A stretch of 64,000 bases of DNA from contig NC_037265.1 in NCBI RefSeq assembly GCF_000002425.4, forward strand, positions 15,869,934 through 15,933,933, given 5' to 3'. Each line of letters begins with the position of its first letter. The stretch's first letter is position 1. Below, in pieces: positions 49,571 to 61,912 of this stretch. Made by a program: the position numbers and the translations under genes. Source of the DNA: Physcomitrium patens (taxonomy: Eukaryota; Streptophyta; Bryopsida; Funariales; Funariaceae). The notes beneath the pieces were generated by a model, which saw nothing but the letters and a program-made list of their open reading frames with translations, was not told the origin of the DNA and did no database searches.

Positions 49571-51079
49571 TGTCATGATGTAACACAACTAATAAGTAAA
49601 AGAGTGTAGAGATTATTATAATTTAGGAGTTTTTAGTTCAAAGTATTAGAACAAATTATCTTAGAAATATAATTAATAGTCAAAGGGGTAGAAAAATTGA
49701 AAGGTACCAATGTTGCCTTTTAAAAAGGTGACTTCTACTTACTTTGTAGTACCATAAGTAAGGCAAATCAAAGTAGATTTGGAAAATAAATGATATAGGC
49801 ATCTTTAGAAAGAAGTTAAGAATAAATTCTAGAAAAAATTTATTTAGAAAAACTAGATATTGATACTTGGAGAGGGCCGGTTATGAATTAGGATCAAAAT
49901 CGGACCTTGGGACATAAAACCGAGTCTCAACGATGACTCCGGGATTCTTTTGCAGATTGGAGAATGGGATTTCATAGTAGATTGAATAGGGTGTCTATAT
50001 GCATTGATTTTAGATGATTTGGAGTTGTTCTGACTTTATAATAGCTTTGCAAAGTCAATGTTTGTTTTGGATGACTTGGATTTTATGAAATAAAATAGAG
50101 TTTACGTTTTGGATGATTTCAAGAGTTCTGTAATAGATCTATAGATGAAATTTTTTGGATTTATGATTATAGTTGTGTTCAATTTGTATCATAAATTTGA
50201 GCTCAATCTAACGGTTCAATTGAAGAATATTGAGGTTTAAATTGGTCAAGATCTCAAAAAGTAGAATTTTAGGTTTAGTAGAGGTTTTTGCGATTTCTTG
50301 CAATCTATTAGTTGGATTGGAGTGAAATTTACGTAAAAGGATATTAAACTTGATTTTCTATGTGTATGAGAATTTTGAAAACAATCGAACAATGCAAAAA
50401 AGAGATATTGGCTCTAGAAGATTGGCATCAAGATTGGAGAAGGAGGTTGACCAATATCCTAGCACATTTTTGAAGTTATCGTCAATTTGGTAACTCCGAA
50501 CCTTTTCAATTTGTTTTTTTACTTGTTTTTAAATGATTTGTTTAAAAGTGTGTAAAATTTAAGTTAAGATCAATGGTTTATTCATTAGTTATTAAGGTTT
50601 AAATTTATTATAGGAATTACTAGGGTTTCGTTTAGGGTTTGGTTAGGATTTGGTTTAGGGTTTGGTTTAGGATTTGGTTAGGATTTGGTTTAGGATTTTA
50701 TTGGGGTTTGGTTTAAGATTTGTTTAAGGCTTGATTTAGGATTTAGGATTTTATTAGGATTTAAGATTCAATTAGTTTTGGCCTAAAGTTTGAATGAAGT
50801 TCAATAGGATTTTAACTAGAATTAAATTAAGATTGAATTGAGATGTATTTGAGTGATATTTGTGATTCTTCTAATATTTCTTTAAGAATTCTTATTATCT
50901 GTTTGAAATTTCTTTGAGTTTTTTTTGAATTTTTTTAAGCTTGCTTAGTATTATTATGGTCTAATTAGAGCATTATTAGTATTCTATTAGAATTAGGATT
51001 TTGTTATTGCAATTTTCATTCTTCCTTCTACAGCGAGGTGTTCAAAGCATTCTTAAGCAAGACTTCATGTATTACAACA
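49571..51079 (+). repeat. 5' LTR of C
   Basis: TGTCATGATGTAACACAAC to TTCATGTATTACAACA. A block of TTTAGGG-like degenerate repeats lies at 50620-50760. Confidence 0.92.
50620..50760 (+). repeat. Degenerate GGTTTAGG-type repeat in C's 5' LTR
   Basis: Alternating GGTTTAGGGTTT, GGTTAGGATTT and GGTTTAGGATTT units over about 140 bp. They look like the plant telomere unit TTTAGGG but are irregular and are shared by both LTRs of C. Confidence 0.8.
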
Positions 51080-51171
51080 TATTTGATGAATCTGACATGA
51101 AACGCTTGAGATAGAAGGAATTTGGTTCATTTTTTGGATTAATTGAATTTTTGAAAAGGAATTCAAGGAAA

Positions 51172-52170
51172 ATGGAAGGAAGAAATTTTGATGGTGCTTC
51201 AAGTGGAATTGGAAGAGGAGCTTCGATTGGAGGACAAGGTATGCATTTTGATCCTAACTCTACAAGCATGTTTGAAGCTTTGGCCTTATTCATGCAATAA
51301 CAATAGCAACAGGTTAAAGATTACAAAGAGAATATGGCTAACAAAGTATTACAAGCGGTTGTAGATAAGATTGATCAATTTGAAAGAAAGGATATTACAA
51401 AATATTTATGATGTTATGTAAAAGAAATGGAATTGAAGCGTATTTCAGAAAAAGAAATGGTTTAACTATTTGAATTAGCCTTTGCTCGAGAGATAAGAAA
51501 TCAAGTAAAGTTTCTTATACAACATTTTGGAGGTTCATGGGAGAAATTTTGTCAAGCATTCAAGAATGAGTTTTTCTTAGAAGATAGTGATAGGGTTACA
51601 AAAAGGTCTTTTTTTGAATGGATTGAAAGGCGAGAGAAGGACCTTCTAGCAATAGAATTATTAAAGAAGTTTGAAAAGTAATATTCTTCTTTATAAAAGA
51701 AAGAAAGATAATTATTGGATCCAAGTAAGGTGGAGCTCTTTCTTCAAGCAACTGATGGAAAGTTGCAAGAAAACTTAGAAATCATGCTTGAAGATAAAGA
51801 AGAAGATGAAGGATTGACAAAAAATTAAAAAAGGATAGAGGAGGTTGTAAGGTCGTTGAAAAAAAGAAAAAGGAAAAAAGATATGAGAGGTGACCAAAGA
51901 CCATTATAAGCATCTAAAGTAAAGGTATCTAGTATCCATCTCACATCTTTGATTCAACCTTCAATGACTACATCAAAAAAAGAAGCAATAGGAATTGATG
52001 AAATCATATGTGGGATGAGAGATTTGCAAATAAAATTTACAAAACTTGAAGAAAAGGATCAATCATCAAGAATATCAATAAAACAAAGACCAGGGCCAAT
52101 GGAAGGTGTAGTACGTAGGTACGTATGGTGTGATAGCATAGATCACTCAAGGAGGGAATGTGAAGATTTT
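51172..52170 (+). pseudogene. C gag region
   Basis: Starts with MEGRN at 51172, parallel to MEN(E/D)N of A. Landmarks: KIDQFERKDITKYL, LLEDKEEDEGL-like text near 51.8 kb and a zinc-knuckle segment near 52.11-52.17 kb (WCDSIDHSRREC). Broken. Confidence 0.82.
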
Positions 52171-53039
52171 ATAGAGGCATTACATAAAGGAGTTGTTTTT
52201 TTTAAGATGGTATGATACACTCAAAAGAAAGTGGAGAAAAATTGGAAACAAATTTTGGTAAAGGAAGAATGAAGTTATTTATTGGAGATACATTTAAAGT
52301 GCATACAATCTCAAACAATGAAGCATCAACATATTGGGTGGAAGCAGATCCTAGTAGATGTTTAAGTATAAATTTTGAGTTTTCAAGAGAATCTAGTTCT
52401 TTGTAGACAAGTGCAATGAGTTATGCTGAAAGTGAAAATTTTATTAGAGATGATTTAAAACATGTTGGTAATAACATTCGACAAATTATTGGGTGGGATG
52501 ATCCAGTAGATAGATTATCTGTATATGCTCATATTACAAGGAGTCAATATGAAGCATTAATAGAAGAAAAATGAAGGAGAGATGAAAATAATAAAGGGCC
52601 CTCAAAAAAAACTACAAGGGGAGAAAAAGCATGACAATAAAAGAATTCTATTCATGAAGAGACAATAGAGAACATTTCTTAGAAAGGAAGGAAAATTGAA
52701 AAAGAAAAAGCAAAGGCTCCTACTTATAAATTATAATCAGATATTGAAGCTACTACAGATTTGAAGAAGGTATTAGAGGAGTTGATTTTAAGTGGAAAGG
52801 TTGAATTCACAATTGGTGAAATTTTAGGAATTACAAAGCATGAATTTCATGAAGTTATTATTGATACAATAAAGAAAAAACGACAATCTATAGGAGACTC
52901 TATGACATCAAATGCATAAAGAACAAGAGCAATAGAAAGAAATAAAGAGGAAGAAGATGAAATACAAAATTTTGGGGATGTCTTGCGAGTAAGATTTGCA
53001 AAAAAAGAAGATGTCATTCAAGCTTCTAGCCATTATTCT

Positions 53040-53420
53040 AGAAGTTATTGGGCAAGGGCTACAATGGAGACTTTAATAAAATTGAGAAATTTAGAAGAAC
53101 CACTTATAGCATTGATTGATCATGGTTTTGAAATCAATTTGATGTCAAAAGAATTATATAATAAGAAAAAATGGCCTATTGATACTAAACATGGATGGAT
53201 GATAAGAGCTGCAAATAATTCAAATGGAGATTTGTATGGAATATGTCCAAATATCAATATGACAATAAAAGAAGTTATTCATGAATAAAATTTCTTTGTG
53301 AAAGACATGTCTACATATCCTATTATATTGGGAGAATCATATATTATTTCTACACAAATAGAAATAAAAGTAATGGATGACGGTTTAGCGTATGCAAGAA
53401 TAAGAAACCAAGATGGAGTA
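53040..53420 (+). pseudogene. C aspartic protease region
   Basis: ALIDHGFEINLMSKELYNKK with the D-H-G triad, preceded by HYSRSYWARATMETLIKL. It matches A proteases closely although the flanking linkers differ. Confidence 0.75.
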
Positions 53421-54128
53421 AAAGCAGTTCAATTTTTAACTGTTTGTGCTAATCTTGAGAAAAATCATGATAAGTAGAGAGAAAAGCCATTATCAAATGA
53501 GAAATTTGAAGACCTTGAGGATTTTTACCGCATACCATTGTAAAGCGGGGTTGCAATAGATTAAAGAAAGAAAAGCTCCTACTTAATTTAGAAGAAGAAT
53601 CATTATCTACCAAACTTACTAGGATGACACAAGATTGTGTATTGACTTTTAAGAATATTGATAAGATAAAAATGAAGAATAGATGTTATATCAAAAATAT
53701 TGAGCAAAATTTTAAAAAAAATAGAGAATTAGTTGAAACTGAATTTATTTCAAGAGCATATGAAGAAGTAGGTTTTATAGATACTATGGAAGAATTAAAT
53801 TATCTATTATAATGTAGATTACAAGTAGAAAATAGAGTTATTAATGTGTGTTCTAAAGAATTTTATGATGAAATTTAAGGATTTATAGAAAATTTAAGTC
53901 GCCAAGAGGTATGTGTTGAAACTAAATATAAATCCATAGCAAGGAAGGTCAAATCAGTGGCTTTACTACTACCATCTGATTGTGAAGAAAAGATAAGTGG
54001 AGCATCGACACAACCAAATTTAAGAAATCTAAGGAAGATAGACCATAAATTTACGGATGTTATATTAGATGGATTAAATGTTGGAGGCTATGGATTTTTG
54101 ACAAAATGTAAAAAAAAAATTTAGGGAT

Positions 54129-55570
54129 ATGCTTTCACGTCTTGGAAAGGCTTTTGCATTTGAGGCACATGAAATTAGGTGTGTTGATCCAAGTATTGTA
54201 GCACCTATGGTTATTTTTACTATTCCTTATGAACCATGGAATTTGCAACCAATTCCACTACCAAGAGTATATTTATCTAAGTTAGTAGATTTACTCAATA
54301 AAAAGATTAAAATGGAAATTTTGAAACCATCTACGGTACCTTATTCTAATCAATGGTTTATAATGCCAAAGAAAAATGGAACAATGAGATTTATACAAGA
54401 TATGCAACTCGTAAATAAAGTGACTATTAGAAATATGGATTCAAGTCCAATTGTGGATGAATTTACAGAAGCATTTGCTGGAAGAGCTATCTACTCAATA
54501 GGTAATCTTTATTTAGGTTATGATCAATTTCAATTGGCAATACAAAGTAGGGATTTGACAACTATGAAGACACCATTAGGATTAGTTAGAATGTGCACAT
54601 TACCACAAGGGACTACAAATTCTATAGCACATATGATGAATGGAATGCATAAGGTATTAAGAGAGTTTATTCTAAGAATAACAATGCCTTTCTTGGATGA
54701 TGTACCTATTAAGAAATGTGAAAAAGAAAGAAAAGATGAAACTTTGGATTTAAAGGGATGTAGAAAGTTTGTGGCAGATCATATTGAAGATTGTGAGAAG
54801 ATTTTGAAAAGATTGGAAGAAGTTCATTTAACCTTATCGGGGGCAAAATCAATGTTTGGAGTAAAAGAAATTTTGGTGGTAGGACACATATGTGGTTCAT
54901 ATGGACGTAAGTCAAGTATAAAAAAGATTAATATTATAAAAAGTTGAAAGAATGTACAAATACAATGGAAGTGAGAAGATTTTTAGGAGCATGTATCTTC
55001 TATCATATATGGATACCTCATTTTGCACATATCGCAGATTCATTGTATGAGTTGTTAAGAAAGAATCAAAAATTTCAATGGAAAGAAGAACAACGAAAAG
55101 CTATAGAAAAATTGAAAGAACTTTTTTTTTCATCTCCAAATTTGAAGAAAGTAAATTATGAAGGTGGAAGGCTAGTGGTATTAACAGTTGATGTAAGTTC
55201 AATTGGAATAGGTTGGACGGCTGGACAAGATGATGAACAAGGGAATAGATATGTATTAAGATTTGGAGTAAAGGTATTGAATTCCTGGCAAAGGACATAT
55301 GCGCAAATCAAAAGAGAATTATGAGGTGTAGTAATAGCTATGAAAAATGAAAAAGAATACTTGATTGGGGCATCAGTAGTTATAGAAACAGATTGTCTAC
55401 CTTTGTTAGGCATGATTACAAGTTGTTCAATTCCTGATATTGCTATGTTGAAGTGGATAGCATATATCAAATCTATGAATCTAGAATTTAAACATATTGC
55501 AGAGAAAGAAAATTCAATTGTAGATATGTTATCAAGAGTAAGGTATATTGATAAAGAAAAGATGATTGAT
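54129..55570 (+). pseudogene. C reverse transcriptase and RNase H region
   Basis: RT is long and readable: FAFEAHEIRCVDPSIVAPMV, WFIMPKKNGTMRFIQDMQ, IGNLYLGYDQFQLA, CTLPQGTTNSIAHMMNGMH, MPFLDDVPIKKCEKERKDE and VGHICGSYGRK. It continues in thumb (FLGACIFYHIWIPHFAHIAD) and RNase H (VLTVDVSSIGIGWTAGQDD, ETDCLPLLGMITSCS, ENSIVDMLSRVRY). It confirms FLDDVPIK as a lineage motif outside the A copies. Confidence 0.9.
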
Positions 55571-55739
55571 TTAGAAGATGATGTGAGTACAAAATTTTAT
55601 ACCAATGCGTTATCAAAGGAAAAGAGTATATGTTTTAATATACCATTGAAAACATTTTTAAGAGATTTATATGAAAATGAATGAGAAGATGTTGGGGAGT
55701 ATTTGAGCTTATTAAAGTGACAAAAAGGTTGGACGGATT

Positions 55740-57033
55740 AAAAATTTAAGAAAATCCGTAAGAAAGCCTATGGATATTTTTTACATGATGGATATTTATA
55801 GAAGCATCCAAAAAAAAGGAGAAGTACCACAAAGGGTGATATGTGGTTTAGAAGCTCAACAAAGGATTATTAAAGAATTTCATGAAAATTTATGAGTTGG
55901 GCAATATTGACTAAGATAAGAGAAAAATATTGGTGGAAGGAAATGTACAAAGACATAGCAAAATTTGTAGAATCTTGCGAGACTTGCCAAGTATATTCAA
56001 ATATTCGGCATCGAGATGGATTACATCCAACATATCCTTTGGCTTTACATTACAAGTAGGTAGTAGATTCAATAGCAATGCCTATGGAACTTGGACAAAT
56101 AAAGTATTTGATACTTGTACGAAAAGATTTATCAAATATGGTTGAAGGACGAGCATTAAAAACAAAGGATACTAAAAGGGTATGCTGATTTCTATTAGAA
56201 GAAGTTATTTGTCGCTATGGTTGTATTAGAAAAATCACGATGGATAGGGATAAATTAGATGCAAAAGAAGTACAAGAATTCTTTAGTAGAATAGGAATTA
56301 AACTTTCTTTAACAACAGCATATAATCCAGAAGGTAATGGTAAAAATAAGCATGGGCATTCACCTATTGTTAAGGCATTAGTAAAGGCATGCAATGGCAA
56401 AGCACATAAATGGCCTAGACTACTACCAATTGTACTATGGACAGATCGTACAATTCATAGTTCGGTAACAGGTTATATGCCTTCTAAATTAATATATGGA
56501 GAAAAATCAATAATGCTAATAGAAGATGTAGTACCTACATGGGGTATATTGCCTTGGAAGAATGATCTCAACAGAGAAGAACTTTTAGGATTACGGATTC
56601 AACAACTAGAAAGAAGACCCAATGATATTGAAATAGCAATAAAAAAATTGAAAGAAGCAAGGAAGAAGAATAATGAAAGATTTGATAAAAAAAAACATCG
56701 ACTATAACCCAAGGCTATTGAAGATGGTGATTGGGTATTAGTTTATGATAGTAGCTTAGACAATCAACATAGCACTATGAAGAAGTTTGCAAAGAGATGG
56801 TTTGGACTTTATATTGTCAAAAAGGCATACAACAATGGAACATATTCATTATAAGAACTTGATGGTACAGAATTGAAGGTTCTCATAGCATACAAACGAA
56901 TCAAGTTATTTAAACAAAGAGATGAAGGTATTTTTTTTGATGAAGAACAAAATCCAATACAAGATATTGAGATTGAAATAGAAGAGCATATAGAAGATCA
57001 AGAATTGTACCAAGATGAAGAACATTCTACATG
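55740..57033 (+). pseudogene. C integrase region and acidic tail
   Basis: Zinc-binding part (WWKEMYKDIAKFVESCETCQ) about 55.93-55.99 kb, core (TMDRDKLDAKEVQEFF, TTAYNPEGNGKNKHGHSPIV, WPRLLPIVLWTDRT), a WFGLYIV module at about 56.8 kb and an acidic tail. Broken. Confidence 0.86.
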
Positions 57034-57091
57034 AACATATTGAAGAATCCTTGGCGCATGTCGGAAGATGCAGAGATTCAGGGAGGGTGGA

Positions 57092-58564
57092 TGTCATGAT
57101 GTAACACGATTAATAGGTGAAAGAATATGGAAATTATTATAATTTAGGAGATCTTAGTTCAAAATATTAGAAAAAATTATCTTAGAAATATAATTAATAG
57201 TCAAAGGGGTAGAAAAATTAAAAGGTACCAATGCTGCCTTTAGAAAGGTGACTTCTACTTATTTTGTAGCACCATAAGTAAGGCAAATCAAAGTAGATTT
57301 GGAAAATAAATGATATAGGCAACTTTAGAAGAAAGTTAAGAGTAAATTTTAAAAAAAGGTTATTTAGAAAAACTAGATATTGATACCTGGAGAAGGCCAG
57401 TTATGAACTAGGGTCGAAATCAGACCCTGGGGCACAAAACCGAGTCTCAACAATGACTCCAGGGTTCTTTTGGAAATTGGAGAGTGAGGTTTGAAAGCAG
57501 ACTGAATAGGATTTTTATGAGCTATGAGTTTGGATGATTTGAAGTTGATATGACTTTGTAAGAGCTTTGCAAAGTCAAGGTTTGTTTTGGATGACTTGGA
57601 TTTTATGAAATAAAATAGGGTTTATATTTTGGATGATTTCAAGAGTTTTGTAATAGATCTATAGATGAAATTTTTTGGATTTATGGTTATAGTTGTTTTC
57701 AATTTGTATCATAAATTTGAGCTCGATCTAACGGTTCAATTGAAGAATATTGAGGTTTAAATTGGTCAAGATCTCAAAAAGTAGAATTTTAGGTTTAGTA
57801 CAGGTTTTTGAGATTTCTTACAATCTATTAGTTGGATTGGAGTGAAACTTACGTGAAAGGATATTAAACTTGATTTTCTATGTGTACAAGAATTTTGAAA
57901 TTAATTAAACAGTGCAAAAAAGAGATATTGGCTCTGGAAGATTGGCATCAAGATTGGAGAAGGAGGCCGGCCAATACCTGAGCACATTTTTGAAGTTATC
58001 GTCAATTTAGTAACTCTGATCCTTTTCAATTTGTTTTTTTACTTGTTTTTAAATGATTTGTTTAGAAGTGTGTAAAATTTAAGTTAAGATCAATGGTTTA
58101 TTCATTAGTTATTAAGGTTTAAATCTGTTATAGGAATTACTAGGGTTTCATTTAGGGTTTGGTTAGGATTTGGTTTAGGATTTTATTGGGGTTTGGTTTA
58201 AGGTTTGTTTAAGGTTTGATTTAGGATTTAGGATTTTATTAGGATTTAAGATTCAATTAGTTTTGGCCTAAAGTTTGAATGAAGTTCAATAGGATTTTAA
58301 CTAGAATTAAATTAAGATTGAATTGAGATGTATTTGAGTGATATTTGTGATCCTTCTAATATTTCTTTAAGAATTCTTATTATCTGTTTAAAATTTCTTT
58401 GAGTTTTTTTTGAATTTTTTTAAGCTTGCTTAGCATTATTATGGTTTAATTAGAGTATTGTTAGTATTCTATTAGAATTAAGATTTTGTTATTGTAATTT
58501 TCATTCTTCCTTCTACAACAAGGTGCTCAGAGCATTCTTAAGCAAGACTTCATGTATTATGACA
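57092..58564 (+). repeat. 3' LTR of C
   Basis: TGTCATGATGTAACACGAT to TTCATGTATTATGACA, preceded by the purine tract TTCAGGGAGGGTGGA. It has the same degenerate repeat block at 58140-58255, about 36 bases shorter. Confidence 0.92.
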
Positions 58565-58569
58565 ACGGC

Positions 58570-59010
58570 TACCAAAGAAGATAGTATGTCAAAAAATAAG
58601 TTTGTCCAGCTAAAATAGGGACTGTGTAGTTGAAACCTTGTACAACACCTAATGAAGGTCCTATTCTCTCCACAAAACCCTCTCCTTATTTTACAATAAA
58701 TGTTATTCTAGGACCTAAACATCACAAAGCCTCTGCCTTGCTAGATTTAGGAGCCTCAACATGTTTCTTAGATGAAGAATTTGCTAAAAGATATAGCATA
58801 TTTTTAGTAAAAAAAACTAAACCTGTTCATGTAGAAATCATAGATGATCATCCATTGTCTTCAAGAGATGTTACTCTTAAAATCCTTCTTATAGAAATAG
58901 CAACTAATGGTCATAGTAGCTTTATAATATTTAATATGATTAGATCTCCTTTTAATCCAGTCATTTTAGGTTTATCATGGCTAAAAAAGTATAATCCTAA
59001 AAAAGATAGG
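58570..59010 (+). pseudogene. G aspartic protease region
   Basis: KHHKASALLDLGASTCFLDE carries the active-site loop, followed by IEIIDDHPLSS-like text and FNPVILGLSWLKKYNP. This is one of the longer readable stretches in G. Confidence 0.85.
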
Positions 59011-59199
59011 ACTTCTCGTAGTCTTGACTTTTTTGAAAGTATAACTAAGAGTGTAGTTAATCAAGTAGAAAGTCATAAGTCTAGTATAATTAAACCTATA
59101 TTTGTAGGTGCAAGAGCTTTCTTACATGCTACAAAAGAAAGATCACCTTGTGTCATTTATACCACACCTATTTCTATTGATGGAAAGACTTCAAGTGGC

Positions 59200-60520
59200 A
59201 TTCCAAGCCAATATCAAGATTTTCAAGATGTATTTGAGAAAAAGAATGTGGATACTCTTCCGAAACATCATTTCTATGACTGCTCAATTCACCTTTAAGA
59301 AGGAGCACAATCGCTATTTAGAGCAATCTACAATTTATCTCCAAATACGTTGGCTGAACTCAAGGAGTATATTGAAGAGAATATGGCCAAGAACTTCATA
59401 TGCCATTCCAAATCTCTAATAGGAGCTCTAATTTTATTTGTGAAGAAAAAAGATGGATCTTTGCAGATAAGTGTCTATTATCGAAGACTCAATAAAATCA
59501 CCATCAAGAACAAGTACCCGCTATTTTTGATATCTAGTCTCCTTCATGAATTGAATCAAGCTAAGATCTATACAAAAATAAATCTACGATGAGCATACAA
59601 TTTGGTACGCATCAAAGAAGGAGATGAATGAAAGACTGCGTTTTGAACAAGGCATGGATATTTTGAGTAGGTTATGCTTTTTGGACTTACAAATGTACCA
59701 ACAACATTCTAACATCTAATGAATGATGTCTTTCGAGAGTTTTTAGATGATTTTGTTGTTTGTTACCTAGACGACATCTTAATCTATTCTAAGAATACAA
59801 AAGAATATGAACTTCATGTATGTCATGTATTACAAAAACTAAAAGATGCAGGACTCTATATTAAGATAGAAAAGTATGTATTTCATACTATTTAAGTCGA
59901 CTTCTTAGGATACATCATTTCAAATGATAGACTTATGATGGATCTTATAAAAGTTTAAGTTATTATTGATTCAAAGATTCTAAAAATGGTAAGAGATGTA
60001 TAATGCTTTTTGAGATTTGTCAACTACTATTAGATCTTCATCAAAGACTTCTCTCAAGTTGTAGCTCTATTTACATATTTGACTTGTAAAGATAATCTTC
60101 AATGGATTCAAGAAGCGGAAGTATCATTTGAAGCTTTGAAGATAGCCTTTGTTTCTATACCAATCTTGTAATGTGTCAATTTTTCTAAGCAATTTTTTAT
60201 AGAAAAGATGCATCAAACTTTGCTTTGGATACCATATTGTCACAAATGGGAACAAATGATAAACTTCACCCAATAGCTTTTCATTCTAGAAAATTTTCAG
60301 CAGCCAAGATCAACTATGAGATCCATGACAAAGAACTTCTTGCAATCATGGATTTGTTTCAAGAATGGTACCATTATCTAGAAGGTGCTCCTAGTCTAGT
60401 CATTCTATATACGGATCACAAGACCCTTAAATATTTTATGTCAGCATGTATTTTGAATCGTCGCCAAGCTCGTTGGAGTATGTCTTTGTCAAGATTCAAA
60501 TTCAAGATCACTTAGCGACC
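59200..60520 (+). pseudogene. G reverse transcriptase and RNase H region
   Basis: [65 protein letters not shown] and a palm with [17 protein letters not shown] at about 59.76-59.82 kb. RNase H: LHPIAFHSRKFSAAKINYEI, HDKELLAIMDLFQEWYHYLE, LYTDHKTLKYFM. Broken. Confidence 0.87.
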
Positions 60521-60639
60521 GAGAAAACAACAAGATTTATCAAATACACTTTCTAGATGATCTTATCTTGCACCAAAGGAAGGAGATGTTGCTTTTGATC
60601 AACAATAGACAATACTTTTGAAGCCAAATCATCTTCATC

Positions 60640-61680
60640 TTTGAGTAATGAAATCAATATTAACTGTTGATTCAACTTTCATTAAGCAAGTTCAGTCAAA
60701 TATGTCTTTTGATCTTCTTATTCGTGATATTAAGAGAAACCCTTCAAAGTCTCATGATACTTCTAAGTTTGAATTCAAGAAGAATCTACTATATTTTGAG
60801 GGACGCCTATATGTTCCAAAAGATAAAGCTTGATTACATGTTCTTCAAGCTCGTTTTGACTTTCTAGCAATAGGACATTTTGGGTACAATAAAACTTTGG
60901 AACTAATATCTAGAGATTTTTCGTGGGTACAAATGTAGAAGGGTGTAAAAGATTTTGTTTAGTGATAAGTCGTTTGTTCAAGATCAAAGACTCCTTCTTA
61001 TCGACCTTATGGACTTCTTCAACCATTACCTATTCCAGAACAACCATGGTCTTTTATTTCTATGGATTTCATCACAAATCTTTCAATCTCACATGCTTAT
61101 GACTCTATATTCGTGATAGTAGATCGTTTTATCAAGTTTGCACTTTTTGTACCATGTATAAAATCTATCATAGATAAAGAAATAGCTAAGTTCTTTCTTG
61201 ACAACTTCTATTGCTATCATAGATTATCCAAAGATATTATATCAGATAGAGGAACTTAGTTTGTATCAAGATTTTGGTAAACTCTTTTCAAGATTCTAAA
61301 AGTAGATATAAAACTATCTTTGGCATTCCATCCTCATACTAACGAACAAATGGAGCATGTTAATAAAGTTTTAGAGCAATATTTAAGATGTACCATCAAC
61401 TATCAACAAGATGATTGGATAATTCTTTTACCATTGGCAAAGTTTGCTTATAATAACACGATACATTCTTCTACAAAACAAACACCTTTCTTTGCCAATT
61501 ATGGTTATCATCCATGACTTGATACTTTTGACTTTTCAAAACCTGATAATCTTGTAGCGAAAGATTTGGCAAATCATTTGTTAGAGCTACATGCAACAGT
61601 GAAGGTGCAGTTAAAAGAAGTTCAAGAACAACAAAAGATAAATCTAGATATTGATCAAAAGGAACAATCACCACATAGTT
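60640..61680 (+). pseudogene. G integrase region
   Basis: A linker (KSILTVDSTFIKQVQ), then the core: MDFITNLSISHAYDSIFVIV, KFALFVPCIKS, LSKDIISDRGT, LAFHPHTNEQMEHVNKVLEQ and TIHSSTKQTPFFANYGYHP. A C-terminal chromodomain is not visible; the region gives way to the 3' LTR at about 61.68 kb. Confidence 0.85.
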
Positions 61681-61682
61681 CT

Positions 61683-61907
61683 TAGGTAGATAGTATATAT
61701 AGAGGCAAGAGTGAAGCCTTCTTCACTCTTGTCAACTCCTTTCTTGCTTTTAGTCTAGTTTCAAGGGTCTCTAATTTTCTTATCTTTTGGCAATAGCCAT
61801 TCCAATTTCTTTGTTAATATATATATTTAGTTATTTCTATTTTTTCATCTTTATTTGAGAAAAGTCTCACTTATTTATTTATTTTTATCAAGTTCTTGTC
61901 CTTGACA
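61683..61907 (+). repeat. 3' LTR of G (short form)
   Basis: It matches only the last 225 bp or so of the 5' LTR and directly follows the integrase remnant; the outer end and target duplication are kept. Confidence 0.85.
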
Positions 61908-61912
61908 ATAAG

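Larger units (their letters stand above)
49571..58564 (+). mobile_element. Element C: full-length but broken relative of the A family
   Basis: 8994 bp with LTRs 49571-51079 (1509 bp) and 57092-58564 (1473 bp) and a 6012-bp internal region. Gag, linker, protease, RT, RNase H, integrase and acidic tail follow the A order and share motifs with it at roughly half to two thirds of residues by eye, so C is a separate family of the same lineage. LTR divergence is uneven by eye: about 8% in the first 260 bases, less later. Twenty or more breaks. Left flank acat and right flank acgg may be a decayed 4-bp duplication. It is inserted in G between its gag and protease regions. Confidence 0.92.
47882..61907 (+). 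mobile_element. Element G: Ty3/gypsy, chromovirus-like element carrying C
   Basis: It is bounded by a perfect 5-bp duplication ATAAG (47877-47881 and 61908-61912). Parts: 5' LTR 47882-48407, gag 48613 to about 49.56 kb, element C (49571-58564), protease, RT, RNase H, integrase and a short 3' LTR (about 61683-61907). The best matched plant and fungal relatives known to me share DCAI-like, GAPILFVKKKDGSLR and KYFM-like blocks. Some 15-20 breaks. It sits inside the gag of element H. Confidence 0.88.
47877..61912. repeat. 5-bp target duplication ATAAG around G
   Basis: Identical ataag immediately before TGTCACAG and immediately after CTTGACA. Five bases is the usual duplication length of Ty3/gypsy elements. 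Confidence 0.88.

Noticed and set aside
50620-50760. Interstitial telomere
   Set aside because: The units are irregular and the block is repeated in the other LTR of the same element, so it belongs to the LTR.
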